Source of the DNA: Melampsora larici-populina 98AG31
Taxonomy: Eukaryota; Basidiomycota; Pucciniomycetes; Pucciniales; Melampsoraceae
Assembly: GCF_000204055.1 (NCBI RefSeq)
Contig: NW_006768766.1
Coordinates: 1,587,153 to 1,651,152 of the forward strand
Length of the DNA stretch: 64,000 nucleotides
Direction: 5' to 3'
The notes under the pieces are model-generated. The model was not told the DNA's origin. It saw nothing but the letters and a program-made list of their open reading frames with translations, and did no database searches. The translations under genes were made by a program, and so were the position numbers. Below, piece after piece: positions 33,684-44,187 of this stretch. The first letter of the stretch is position 1. The number at the start of each line of letters is the position of its first letter.

Positions 33684-36179
33684 TCACTTTTGGTAAGCCA
33701 ATTCCATTTCATCCAGTCGGTTTTCTGGTACTTTATCTTTCAACCACTTCAAGCAACGTTTGTTGTATTCTTTTTTGAGTGTTGCTGCCTTGTTATCTGC
33801 TAGAACCTGAGCTGATGTTCTCCTTGTTTTCTTCTGTCTTGATATACCAGGTGTAGGCACAATTACACGGTCTGGCTGGTTTGAAGTCTTATTTAATTCC
33901 TTTGATGACTGTTTTTCTTCTTCTGCTATCATTTCCAATGTGATCTGCTTCCTCCGATGTTTGTATTCCATCCCAATATCTCGAGTCTTCCAATCAGATA
34001 TGTAGTTAAACACTGTATCTACACCTCCAACAAGTAAATCTCCTCCCATCAATTTTTTAACATCAGACGCACATGTAATATTATCAAGTGACTGTACTAT
34101 TCCTTTGGCTTCATCAAGACCAAAGTAGTCTGTACTTTCGCAGTAATCGTCCTCCCCGAATATATCTTGGTAATGAAGATCAAAGATGTAAACCAACTCA
34201 TCTGCAAGCTCCTCCAGAGCAGGGTCCAAGAGTGCTCCTCGCTTTTTTTTTACACTCTTACTACCACTTCCTTTGCCATCGTCTGCTGAAACCTTCGTGC
34301 CTTCTTTTTCTTTCGGATATGTGAAACCTTCAACATTAAACAAATCTTCCATCGCTTGCTTATAATTCCCTTTGCACAATCTTGGTAAATTATGGACAAG
34401 ATAATCAGCGGCTTCCGAGTCGCAGTTTGAACATTTGCACGAGGGAAAACCTTCTTTCAACTCTCGCATCTGTTCAGTTAAGACACGAGGATCCTCCTTG
34501 CTGCCGGGAATCACACCAATACTGGGTTTCCGTATCATGATACACATGTAAGTTTCAGTCACTCTTATGACATGATAAACAACGTACTCACGTATTTCCC
34601 AAGGAGAGAGCAACTCGCAAACAGATATGTGTAAAAGCAAACGAGTCCATTAAAACATCATCTGACATTTCACGTTTATTGTTCACATCGTCAACACTAT
34701 TGGCACCTTTCACCCAATTACTTTCAACAAAATGAAGAGCAAGACCTGGATGTTTCCCTTGGCCACATCTTCCAAACAGTTGCGCTAGTTCTGCAATTTC
34801 TGTACGTCCTATGACCACCACTTCCATCACTGATGGCCAATCCTGACCTAGTCCAAGAGCATTAGTACAAGATATGATTGGAAATTTGTCTTGGGTGTAT
34901 GCTTCAATATCTCGGAGCTTCTGCTTCTGTCCAGTGCAAGAATGATATCTTCGGATTAAAGAACTATCGGGGTTGTCTTCCTCTCCGGCTGTTCCTCGGA
35001 ATTTGTTAACGGCTTCTAAGATGGTGTATGCTCCATTTCTTGAACTAGAATAAATGAGGGTCTTGAGGAGTTGATCATCAGGGAGTACATCCTTTTTAGC
35101 ATAGATTGTTGCAAGAGCTGAGGCAGGTGCAACCCCGTACTTTATCGGAATGCGAATGATTCTGATGTTTGACCGACTGAGTTCCCCTCTCAGAATCGTG
35201 AGATCGCTTTCCTGGATGCTTAAGTTGTTCAGGATGGCGGAAAAAGGTCGAGGTGCACAGGTTGCTGACATTAATAGCAGTGGAATCTTGTTCGTAGCTA
35301 GCAGACGAATGAAGAGATCACCGTACGATGGTTGAAATTGACCTCCATCTTGTTGGCGCATGAAGGCATTAGAATGCTTCGCTTGTCCTCCTTGTACCAT
35401 CCCCCACCAGTAAATCATATGTGCTTCATCGATTACTTTGAGAACCAAGCGATCCTGAAACCACTCACTAAAATACATCTTTTCAAACAGTTTATTATTC
35501 AAAAAGATCTCCGGGCTCTTTGAGCGGAAAAGACAGATTTGTATATCAGGGACCCGATATCTTGTTACTTTTCACCCTTAAAGAGTAATTCTCACCACAT
35601 AGATTACACTGTATGCCCCAGCAATAATGTCCAAGACTACTTCTTCCATGAATTTGTCCTTGGTCAAGTTTACAGAGTTAATTTGCCAATTCTTCTTCTC
35701 GGCAACCTACAAATACAACCAGAGGCAACATTCAATTTTGAACCGATTAAAAGACTCTGTCCACATACCTGATTATCACCCAAGGCGTCTAGCGGATTTA
35801 TGACAATTTCTAAAGCTTTCGAATGTTTAGGAAATAGAGCTAGAACCATCTCCGCAATCCTTGTTTTTCCATAACCCGTTCCAGCCAACAAGAAGGTGTC
35901 GCGTCCTCTGACCAATGCAATGACGGCTTTGACTTGTAAAGGTTTCGCTTCGGTTTTATATTTCTTCATATGATTCTCCTTGATCAAATCAGATAACATA
36001 TCATCTGTAAGAGCCAATATCTCCTCAGGAATCACAACTTTTAATCTTGTTTGCTTCGGCACTGAACTCGCAGGCGCGCGTGCAAGGTTCTCAATCGCTC
36101 TTCGATTCTTTTTAGGTGTTTCTTGATCCTTATCCGAACTTCGAAGGTTTCGTGTCGAGGAGATGACTGTAGACGCCAT
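33684..36179 (-). CDS. RecQ-like DEAH helicase of the transposon (intact, 761 aa)
   Basis: ATP-dependent SF2 DNA helicase, expected to unwind DNA during transposition. Four exons close in phase: 35769-36179, 35596-35706, 34592-35517 and 33684-34521. Motifs are Walker A AGTGYGKT (99-106), DEAH (204-207), MSAT (257-260), an SSRNGAYTILEAV strand and the motif VI region QLFGRCGQGKHPG. In RecQ that last motif is usually GRAGRDG, so the second arginine is Gln here. A C-terminal extension has CKCSNC, low-complexity KGSGSKSVKKKRG and a basic end (KKTRRTSAQV, RCLKWLKDKVPENRLDEM). It lacks a recognisable HRDC or RQC domain. The gene is convergent with the DUF6589 gene inside the same inverted ends, so it is transposon cargo rather than a host RecQ. 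Confidence 0.8.
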
Positions 36180-36700
36180 GACCAACAGATAATCAAAAAA
36201 TCTATCAACTTCTTAATAGTGAAATCCGCGCTGGGCCTTTTGAGTTGAAGGTTTTTTTTTATTTGAGAGTTGTTCCTTGTGTCTATCTACCCAGTCTCTC
36301 TGTTGCTCCCATTCTCTCTTCAGTATCTCTGTTGTCGCTCTCTCTCTCTCTTGCTTGTCCAAAACGTATTGGACAAGACAACAAGATGTAACATTCGCCG
36401 CAGTGGTCTGAATGAGCATCCGAAACGTTACATAGTTTCCAATTCAGCTGGCCTCAAAATTTTATAACCAACTGATGTGATGGTTCTTAATCGACTATGT
36501 ACAAGAAGCACGAAAATGTTTTGGCCAACTCAGAATTTTGGAGGGGTTGATCATAGAAGATGTACAGTGGAAGTAGTCAAAAATGGCCGAAAAAGTGAGA
36601 TTTTGAAATCTAATCACGCGAAGAAGTGTGTATAAGTCGTAAGTCCCTCCTCCGTCGGTCTCGCGCGGAGGACGGACTTTGTTAAGTTAGCCTCAAAAGG

Positions 36701-37202
36701 GCCTACATATAGCTATTTTTACCGCGGCTTTGAAAGCTTCAAGTATTCTCAAAGCGAACACCTCATCAATTGCTTTTTGAAAGTAGTCACATAGCTTTTC
36801 ATCCCTCAACAGCTCTTATAACCCAACACGATCGTGATTGTTTTCTGAAAGCTGCCATTTGTGAATTCTATTGAATCCATATGCATTCCAAAAGCACTTA
36901 CAACTTAGCCATGTGATTGTTGTTAAGCGTGTCCACTTTCACATCTTACATATATGCTTTTGACACTCTTATGTCTGCTTTTTGATCGCTTTTAAACAGC
37001 AATTCTTATCAGCGCTTATTCGCTTCAAACGTCTCCACCCACCACCGTGATCCTTCTGATCATTACTTCAACCTTGCTTTTCCAAATCACCAATTCAACA
37101 CAATATCAAATAATTCCTTTTTCATATTCATATGAGTCCAACTCCATCAAAGTCAAGTCTTGTATGTTACATACCACCAAGAAACTCATTCTCACTTTTT
37201 AA
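36701..37202. other. Right flank of the helicase-bearing transposon
   Basis: No gene. It holds the word CCATGTGATTGTTGTTAAGC (36909-36928) that also flanks the left side in direct orientation, and words similar to GCTTTTTGAAAG repeated several times. Sequence up to 37202 separates the transposon from the glucan synthase remnant. Confidence 0.4.
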
Positions 37203-38420
37203 GACGAAGATGTGTTCATTGACTTGGCCAACAAATTTGGATTTCAGAGAGACTCGATGAGGAACGTTTGCGATCATCTGATGATTCAACTTGATGTGAG
37301 TTTCTTCTCTCTTGATTCTCGACGCTGATTAAATCTCTTCCTCATCTGATTTGTCTGATCAGTCAAGGGCTTTGTTCATGTCTCGCTCACAAGCCTTATT
37401 GTGACCTTACACGCCGATTACATTGGTGGTGAACATGCCAACTATTGTAAATGGTACTTTGCCGCTCAACTCGATCTCGATGATGCAATCGGCCAGACAT
37501 CTCATGCTATCCTCGGGTTGACCAAACCGGCAAAAAAATTGAAATCAGCCTCTGCCGAGTCATTGGAATCTGCTCAAACGCGCTGGCAACAGGCTATGCC
37601 CAACATGTCCTCTTACGATCGCATGCGTCAGATAGCACTCTATCTTCTTGTTTGGGGTGAAGCTGCCCAAGTTCGGTTCATGCCTGAATGTCTCTGTTTC
37701 ATCTTCAAATGTGCAGATGATTAGTATTGTTCTCCAGAATGTCAAAATCGGGTCGAACCTGTTCCGCAAGGTCTTTACTTACGGGCTGTGATCAGGCCGC
37801 TTGATCGATTTTTCAGGGATCAAGGATATGAATTGATTGATGGCATCTTCATGCGAAGAGAACAAGATCATATGGACATCATTGGATACAATGACATCAA
37901 TTCACTGTTTTGAGACCCTGAAGGAATTGCCAAGATTGTACTCAATGATTGAGTATGTCATATTTCTTGACCTCCTCGCCTGATTGCTCTCAGCTAACTG
38001 CTCTTGATTCTTTCAGACTCGCCTGATTGACATCCCCTGCTCAGAGGTACATGGAATTTGATAAAATCGAGTGGCGTCAAGCGTTCTTCAAGACATATCT
38101 AAAAAAACGTTCATTTGGTCACATGATTGTCATTTTCAATTGAATCTGGGTACTTCATATATATCAGCGTATACTGGGAATTTACTGCCTACAAATGAGT
38201 TGACGTCTTTTTTGTTGGGAATTTTGATCTGGACACCTTGGTCAGATTTTTTTACGCGTTTGCCCAAACAAATCTACGCAAAATTTCTTGCTACCTCCAA
38301 GATGCAAGCAAGGTATAAGCCCAAGGTCTTGGTATCTCAGATTTGGAATGTGATCATCACCTCAATGTATTATGAGCATTTACTGAGCATCAACCATGTC
38401 CAATGTCTTCTTTATGTATG
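37203..38420 (+). pseudogene. 1,3-beta-glucan synthase (Fks1-type) pseudogene fragment
   Basis: Remnant of the plasma-membrane catalytic subunit that makes cell-wall beta-1,3-glucan. Recognisable blocks in order are [115 protein letters not shown] and then [46 protein letters not shown]. Introns are kept (GTGAGT at 37296 to CAG at 37362; a decayed donor near 37950), so this is a DNA-level duplicate, not a retrocopy. Lesions are a frameshift near 37399, TAG at 37722-37724, TGA at 37911-37913 replacing the Trp of LFW(D/Y)PEG, another TGA near 38140, and an internal deletion around 38170-38250 that joins distant parts of the protein. Confidence 0.85.
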
Positions 38421-38831
38421 TTGTTGTCTCTTTACTTGAACACATATAAGGAAAATGTTCAAAGATGTTGTTAAAAAGAAGATGTCTTGAAGAGATAGAG
38501 ATGGGAAAAAAGATAGATAACATGTTGAGATGTATATTGAAAAAGAAGTCAAAAGATGGACATGTAAAAAAAATATGGAAAAAAATTAAATGCTTCTACA
38601 AATCAAACAGTCTGCTTCATCTAAAGATGATCTAAAAACAACAGGTAAGACCTAAATAAAAATATGACCGAGTGGGAAAAGAAAGTCAATCATTAGGTCA
38701 TGTTAACCAAGAAGCTTTCAAGAAAGAAAAACTTATGATCAAGGCAATTAAGCTACCAATGATGATTGTATACAAGACTCCATAGGTGGCCACAATCTTT
38801 CGTCTTTGAGCTCTTTGCTTACACAAAAAGA
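38421..38831. other. AT-rich spacer
   Basis: Purine-rich, gene-less sequence between the glucan synthase remnant and the hAT remnant; nothing recognised. Confidence 0.4.
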
Positions 38832-39002
38832 TTGGAGGTCAAATCTGTTTACTTGGTCTCAACCAAACTATGACCATGGCGGAGGCCATGGCCTGCACCC
38901 GGTATGGCATGCCCTGCTCTAGCCCTTGATAGACAGAGCCTCCACTTTATGAATCATGATACATCTCATATACCCTAGGCCTCTTGATCAACTCTCTTGA
39001 CC
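38832..39002. repeat. Direct repeat flanking the hAT remnant, left copy
   Basis: Two blocks, 38832-38873 (begins TTGGAGGTCAAATCTGTTTA) and 38947-39002 (begins TTATGAATCATGATACATCT), recur in the same order and orientation at 40711-40752 and 40819-40873 with a different sequence between them. The second block runs into hAT coding sequence on the left copy only. Confidence 0.8.
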
Positions 39003-40391
39003 TCTCAAACAAGTACAAGAACAGCCCTCAGTTTGCAAATCACATCCAAGAATTGGCATCTACAACCCCCGGAATTGGCAAACCGTTAGGTCTTCGTACT
39101 GAATGTCTGACTCGCTGGAATTCGCTCTCTCATGTCTGTGCCCGAGCTGTCCGGTTGAAGAATGTGATCAACTTCAAGCTTGATAATGATCCACAATACA
39201 TCAACATCCGCATCAACGAGTCAGAATGGATATTACTTGAGAATCTTGTTCGGTTCCTCCAGCCTTTTGAAAGGATCACATCCGAACTCTCAGCATTGAA
39301 CTACCCTACATTCTGTCTGGCAGCTCTAGCATACGGAAAAATGATGAAACGTCTCGAGACGGTAAGGACATATCACCTTGTGAATCTAATGCAAGTTTTG
39401 TGCTGATATCACTAACTCACATGACAGGCTATGGAAGCTTCATCCACGATACCTGGCCTCCGAGCTGCTATGAACCCAATGTATGATAAGCTTTGTGATT
39501 ACAGGAACCAAGCAATCACAAAGCACACATACCTCATCGCTGCTGTACTTGATCCCAGGAACAAACTCGAAGGGATCTGTCCCAACATCTTATCGCGCGA
39601 GACTCTAGAAGATCACATACACACGGCGTGTACTCATCTAGGAATCTCTGAAGCACTTGAAGATTTCGAAACTCAAGAATTACATCCAAGCTCCGATTCG
39701 GACTTGATTGACAAAACTGTTGAGTCTGACCCTCAGANNNNNNNNNNNNNNNNNNNNNNNNNNNNNNNNNNNNNNNNNNNNNNNNNNNNNNNNNNNNNNN
39801 NNNNNNNNNNNNNNNNNNNNNNNNNNNNNNNNNNNNNNNNNNNNNNNNNNNNNNNNNNNNNNNNNNNNNNNNNNNNNNNNNNNNNNNNNNNNNNNNNNNN
39901 NNNNNNNNNNNNNNNNNNNNNNNNNNNNNNNNNNNNNNNNNNNNNNNNNNNNNNNNNNNNNNNNNNNNNNNNNNNNNNNNNNNNNNNNNNNNNNNNNNNN
40001 NNNNNNNNNNNNNNNNNNNNNNNNNNNNNNNNNNNNNNNNNNNNNNNNNNNNNNNNNNNNNNNNNNNNNNNNNNNNNNNNNNNNNNNNNNNNNNNNNNNN
40101 NNNNNNNNNNNNNNNNNNNNNNNNNNNNNNNNNNNNNNNNNNNNNNNNNNNNNNNNNNNNNNNNNNNNNNNNNNNNNNNNNNNNNNNNNNNNNNNNNNNN
40201 NNNNNNNNNNNNNNNNNNNNNCATACACCTACTCGAAGTTTTTGCTTCAGTCTCCTTGTGCAATTGAGAGCGTAAGTCTTCACCAAGATTGTTCACTTTC
40301 AAGATCAATCCAGATACCTCATATTGTGACTCACTTGCTCAAGAAGATAGAAGATGCTGGTATGAGCAAACAAGGACTTTCAGCAATCTAA
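38979..40391 (+). pseudogene. hAT-family transposase remnant interrupted by an assembly gap
   Basis: C-terminal half of a hAT (Ac-like) transposase. An exon from about 38979 to 39361 encodes LRTECLTRWNSLSHV..ESEWILLENLVRFLQPFERITSELSALNYPTFCLAAL. A GTAAGG..ACAG intron leads to the next exon (39429 onward) with MNPMYDKLCDYRNQAITKHTYLIAAVLDPRNKLEGI, both typical hAT blocks. The N gap (39738-40221) removes the following part. After it, LQSPCAIESV resembles the start of the hAT dimerisation region. The upstream BED finger and the first catalytic block are missing from the window, so the copy is truncated unless the gene continues in missed exons. Confidence 0.65.
39738..40221. other. Assembly gap (484 N)
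   Basis: Run of N inside the hAT remnant. Its length may be an estimate rather than measured. Confidence 0.98.
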
Positions 40392-40710
40392 CTTGATTGC
40401 TCAACTTCCTGCTTGATAACTATTGACTGTGGTGTGCTTTTTCTAAGTTTCTTACAGATTTTGATGCTGATAAGCAGCTTTCTAATCCTTTTCTGATTGG
40501 TGGACTGATGATTATGATCGAGCAATCGACAGACGCGAATCATGATCATGAGAGCCGATTGCTTTCTCCCAATCGGCGCAAAGTTTACAGGCCCTGAAGT
40601 GGCCATGCGGCGCCTTCAGGACATGGCGAGGGCATGGCCTGCGCCCTGGCCCTCGCCCTGCCCGAGAGCATGGCGCCACGTGGCTTCGTGGCTTCGGGTG
40701 TGAGCGTGAA

Positions 40711-40873
40711 TTGGAGGTCAAATCTGTTTACTTGGTCTCAACCAAACTATGAACTTTTGTATACCAGCTTAAATCCATCAACATATAGACTCTACTGTAC
40801 ATGACCTATCATGTCAATTTATGAATCATGATACATCTCATATACCCTAGGCCTCTTGATCAACTCTCTTGAC
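40711..40873. repeat. Direct repeat flanking the hAT remnant, right copy
   Basis: Second copy of the pair described at 38832-39002. It is preceded by a GC-rich, partly palindromic stretch (about 40600-40700, with GGCATGGCC and GGCGAGGGC words); a shorter GGCATGCC-type stretch separates the two blocks in the left copy. Confidence 0.8.
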
Positions 40874-42142
40874 CTTGAGTCCTGGATCACATTAATTTGG
40901 TGAGTCTATAGGTCAACATTCTCTTGTTACTACATTGTACATATTCATTTTAAATTCCTTCATACATTTCCTATTGTGTGTAACCCTGTGCCTTGCCTTT
41001 GGTCAGAGTCTGTCAGGCTGCAAGTCATCATTCTGAATTTGAATTTGCCATTGCACAAATTTTGCAACTTGAAGTTCTCATTCCTCTACGCCTGTTTCAT
41101 ACACCTTGGCTATGCACAGATACTCAGCACTTAACAGTTTACATGATTAAGTGCTATATCTTCCAGCAAGATTGAATTTAAAGGCGGGCAAGCCCGCCTA
41201 TGTTCTAGTGCAATGTATGTTTGAAGCAGATGAAAACTTGGAATTCAAAGCAATCAGACTCAGACCATTCCTTTAATGATTTACCGTTCTCTCCTCCTCC
41301 CAGGTCAAATCATCTACAAGCCTTGTTGTATTCAGATGTCTTCAGACAGTCAAGATACTCAGCCTTCAAATAAAAGAAACATGTATAATACCTTGAAACT
41401 TGGGAGGGACGAGTTCCCTTGTTCTTTCCTTCTGGTTTAATTAGGTTTTTTTGATGCAATCTTGATGTTTATGATTATGTATACACGTGTCATGATTTTG
41501 CCAAGCACATATATACCTACCTATAGCTACATACCTATTGATCTTTGTTTTGTCATCTTTTGCTGAACCATCTTTCAGGTGACAGTGCGACTGGGATTGC
41601 AACCACAGGTTCTGTTTTTAGCACGCGACTTCTTGCTTCATTTGCTGATCCGGGGGCTTGGGTCAATGTCCCGGGACTCATCTCAAAGTATCAGACATTC
41701 AAATTTCACGATGATTCAAGTGATAAAAGCTAATAAAGTCTGATCCAACAGCATCCAACCTCATTCAACACTTTGGAAACTTTGAATTGATGTATTGACT
41801 TCGAGCAAGATAATGAATGAATCTAACAAACTTTGAAGAAACAACGGATTTCGAAAAGACAGTCACAGCGGCCAAAGGAACATAATATTATACAAAGTCC
41901 AAATGAACACAAATAGCGAATCTTTAAATCAAACACAAGTCAAAAATCAAGAGAGGTGTAGACTTTTAGTAACCAATACTTGATGTTCTAATGAACCAGC
42001 ATATTTGCTCAAATCAACTTAGACACATCTCAGGCATTCACAGCACTTTGCAAGTAAACTCAGGGCTTCTTTCCTTTCACAACCCGGAAGGAAATACCGG
42101 GACCATCAAAATATCGTTTTTGCCTGAGGAAAGAAGATACCA
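40874..42142. other. Spacer with one isolated exon-like block
   Basis: Mostly gene-less. At 41578-41733 (+) a CTTTCAG acceptor precedes an open frame GDSATGIATTGSVFSTRLL..WVNVPGLISKYQTFKFHDD that ends at a stop. It could be the last exon of a broken or missed gene; no upstream exons were found and the product is not recognised. Confidence 0.3.
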
Positions 42143-42619
42143 TTAGCCACCATTCAAACTGCGAACACAAATTGGACGATTGACAAACAATGTTGAGGCT
42201 CCATCATTCACAATGACGTCACGGGTTTGATGGTGATGGGAGCTACGTCAAATTAATAGTCCAAAACATTGATTAATATTGTGGAGAGCAAGGTTTAGCG
42301 GCTCTTCAGGATGCGGATGTGGACGGTGGTATTACCTGGCTTCTTCGGGTAAGCTACGAGCTTCTACTGCATTCATATCGCTGGGCTGGCCACCACTGAT
42401 TTCCAAATCAGAGTTAAGTAAGCAATGCAACTCATATTCTAGGAAGAGTGAATACCGCGAGATGATCTTACCTCGAATGGGGAATCGCTATTCCGGAAGC
42501 TGCGATTGATATGAAAAGACAAATTGAGAAAAACAGTGCGAATAGACAATGATCTGGTGAAGATGAGATTACTCACCTGCACTCCCAATGAGAAAGGCAA
42601 GGACAACACTGATGCGCAT
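42143..42619 (-). CDS. Small secreted protein, 76 aa, four exons
   Basis: Exons 42577-42619, 42472-42499, 42336-42395 and 42143-42242 close in phase with GTGAGT, GTAAGA and GTAATA donors and CAG, CAG and TAG acceptors. The protein begins MRISVVLAFLIGSAASG, a clear signal peptide with a likely cleavage after the AAS/A region. The mature part is about 60 residues, with SSGGQPSDMN, HHHQTRD and VNDGASTLFVNRPICVRSLNG, and only one cysteine. No family was recognised. The short length, many tiny exons and signal peptide are common among rust secreted proteins and candidate effectors (inference only). A GTGGCT..CTCAG intron near the stop could instead extend the C-terminus to about 42085. Confidence 0.5.
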
Positions 42620-43374
42620 ATTGTTTAGATGTGAAATTGGGTGGACGATTCAGATGTTCTTAGAGAGATAGTAAGTTATCGATTGCGATGTGATTATTTG
42701 AGGGGAGAAGGCCAAAGTGATCGAAGAAATGTCGCTGATTTATAAGGATTCACATCTTTCCCTTGGGAGATTGACATGTTCATAATCACGTCAAGTTGCA
42801 TAATCTTCGGCTCGAGGAGCTATACTTGTCGAATAAGTTACAATCGAACTTGAGCCTCTCACGCCGAAGAAACCCACACAGCCCACACGACGTCGGGGTA
42901 GATCACGGATTCAAATTATTTCCCCTGAGACAGCCTGAGACTTCTCAGACCGGAAAGTGACGGGAGCACCGGACGTCCGTATTTTCTGTGAGAATAGCAT
43001 CCACCAGGACCCTCCACCAGGACCCTGAAAATTGAATACCCCTACAGAGGGTATCTTATCAAAAATGCGACCTTTTTGTGGTAAGATTTCTAAAAAAAAA
43101 TCGGAATCCAACTCTTTTCGTCAGTACCCTTGCAGTACCTTGTATTTTGGCGGGGATCAGGCATTGGGGGGCAAATGGCTTGTAGAGAGCAGAGGGGTCC
43201 CAAAGCCCCCCTGAGACAGTTCTTCATGTTGTAACAACAAGTTTCTTTGACCATAAACATTGAGAAGGATTGATAATGGTCATGAACTGACTGAGGTGTA
43301 GTGTCCAGCTTAGGCAGCACAATTGAATGTCATCCTTTTGAGATGTGCTATATTATATATGTGAAGCTCAACTC
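42620..43374. other. Promoter side of the small secreted gene and spacer
   Basis: No gene seen. A tandem CCACCAGGACCCT duplication lies at about 43002-43026. The first part (42620-42750) is the upstream region of the minus-strand small secreted gene. Confidence 0.4.
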
Positions 43375-43642
43375 AGGCTTTCTTCAGACGCGGCCACGTT
43401 AATAAAAGCTCGACTGTGTCACTTGGCTCAAAGAAAGTGGTGCTAAAAATGAAGCGAGCTTGTGCACTAGCCTCAAGGCTTATGAGAAGCCCTGCTCGGT
43501 TTTTGGTGAGGTTAAACGATGGTTTCAAGCCAAAGACCTTGAAAATCCGGCTGTGCTCAGGCCAAACCCGGGCTTTGGTCAAGAGTTCCTCTTCGCACCT
43601 ATGCTCTTCGAGAGCAGACGTGGCCGCGTCGAAAGAAAGGCT
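43375..43642. mobile_element. Putative MITE, 268 bp with 24-bp imperfect inverted repeats
   Basis: The ends 43375-43398 and 43619-43642 are inverse copies with about four mismatches and share GACGCGGCCACG. The interior is GC-richer than its surroundings and has open frames on both strands, which look incidental. Confidence 0.55.
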
Positions 43643-43727
43643 TAGTTAAGAATTTTTCTATGAAACTCTTCCTTATCTTCTTCCTGTTAAATCTGAAAAG
43701 TACCTCCAATTCCAAGGTCATCATGTA

Positions 43728-43750
43728 CAGCCCTTCATGAATTTATCGGT
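43728..43750 (+). repeat. Left terminal inverted repeat of the IS630/Tc1-type element
   Basis: 23 bp, perfect inverse match of 49275-49297; preceded by TA. The first eight bases, CAGCCCTT, are also the ends of the MITE at 49653-49914. Confidence 0.9.
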
Positions 43751-44187
43751 ATTTTTTCATGTCATGTGTGTTACAGTGAGTTTTAACCTGTATGTCCAAA
43801 ACCAAGACAAAACTCGACCAGGCAGTTTTGTCTGAGTGACAGATCGGGTGGGAAGATGTCAACATTTTGAATGTTGTCCCCACCTACTTGTCCAATCACG
43901 ACCCATCTCCTTCCTCGATGCCATACTATCACACGCATCTAATCACCAAACATCAGTCTCACCAAGCAAAGGATATCCCCGGTTCGGTTCGTTTGGTCTT
44001 TTCATTCCTTCCCCCTTCTCACTTTCCCTTCGCCCACACCCGATTTGATCCATCTTCCTGTGTTTTCTTCTTTTTTTCTAAATTTCGAAGTCAGTATTTT
44101 TTTCTTCCTCGTTCCACTTCGACCTCTTTCTTTTTTCTTATCGAACTGACTCCTGTCTTTCATCTTTCATCCACCTCTTGTAGCAAG

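Larger units (their letters stand above)
30171..36700. mobile_element. AcademH-like DNA transposon, about 6.5 kb: DUF6589 transposase plus SF2 helicase
   Basis: Inverted terminal regions at 30171-30273 and 36604-36700 share CTTATAC and CGCGTGATTAGATTT (innermost) and a GCTARCTTAACA block (outermost). Each contains a GC-rich hairpin: CAAGCCCCCC/GGGGGGCTTG (30190-30237) on the left and AAGTCC..CCTCCG/CGGAGG..GGACTT (36641-36679) on the right. Inside are two convergent genes, a DUF6589-type transposase (+) and a RecQ-like helicase (-), starting about 390 and 425 bp from the respective ends. Helicase-encoding Academ elements with hairpin-containing ends are known from fungi and animals. Exact termini and target duplication were not resolved. 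Confidence 0.6.

Noticed and set aside
33684..36179. Host RecQ/Sgs1 helicase
   Set aside because: It lacks HRDC/RQC domains, has a variant motif VI, and lies inside inverted ends convergent to a transposase gene.
39534..40391. Long frames running through the N stretch
   Set aside because: They are artefacts of the assembly gap, which has no stop codons.
43867..44187. N-terminal extension of the IS630-type transposase
   Set aside because: The upstream open frame is Phe/Ser/His-rich, reads through pyrimidine tracts and has no similarity to transposase N-termini; the ATG at 44188 fits the family length.
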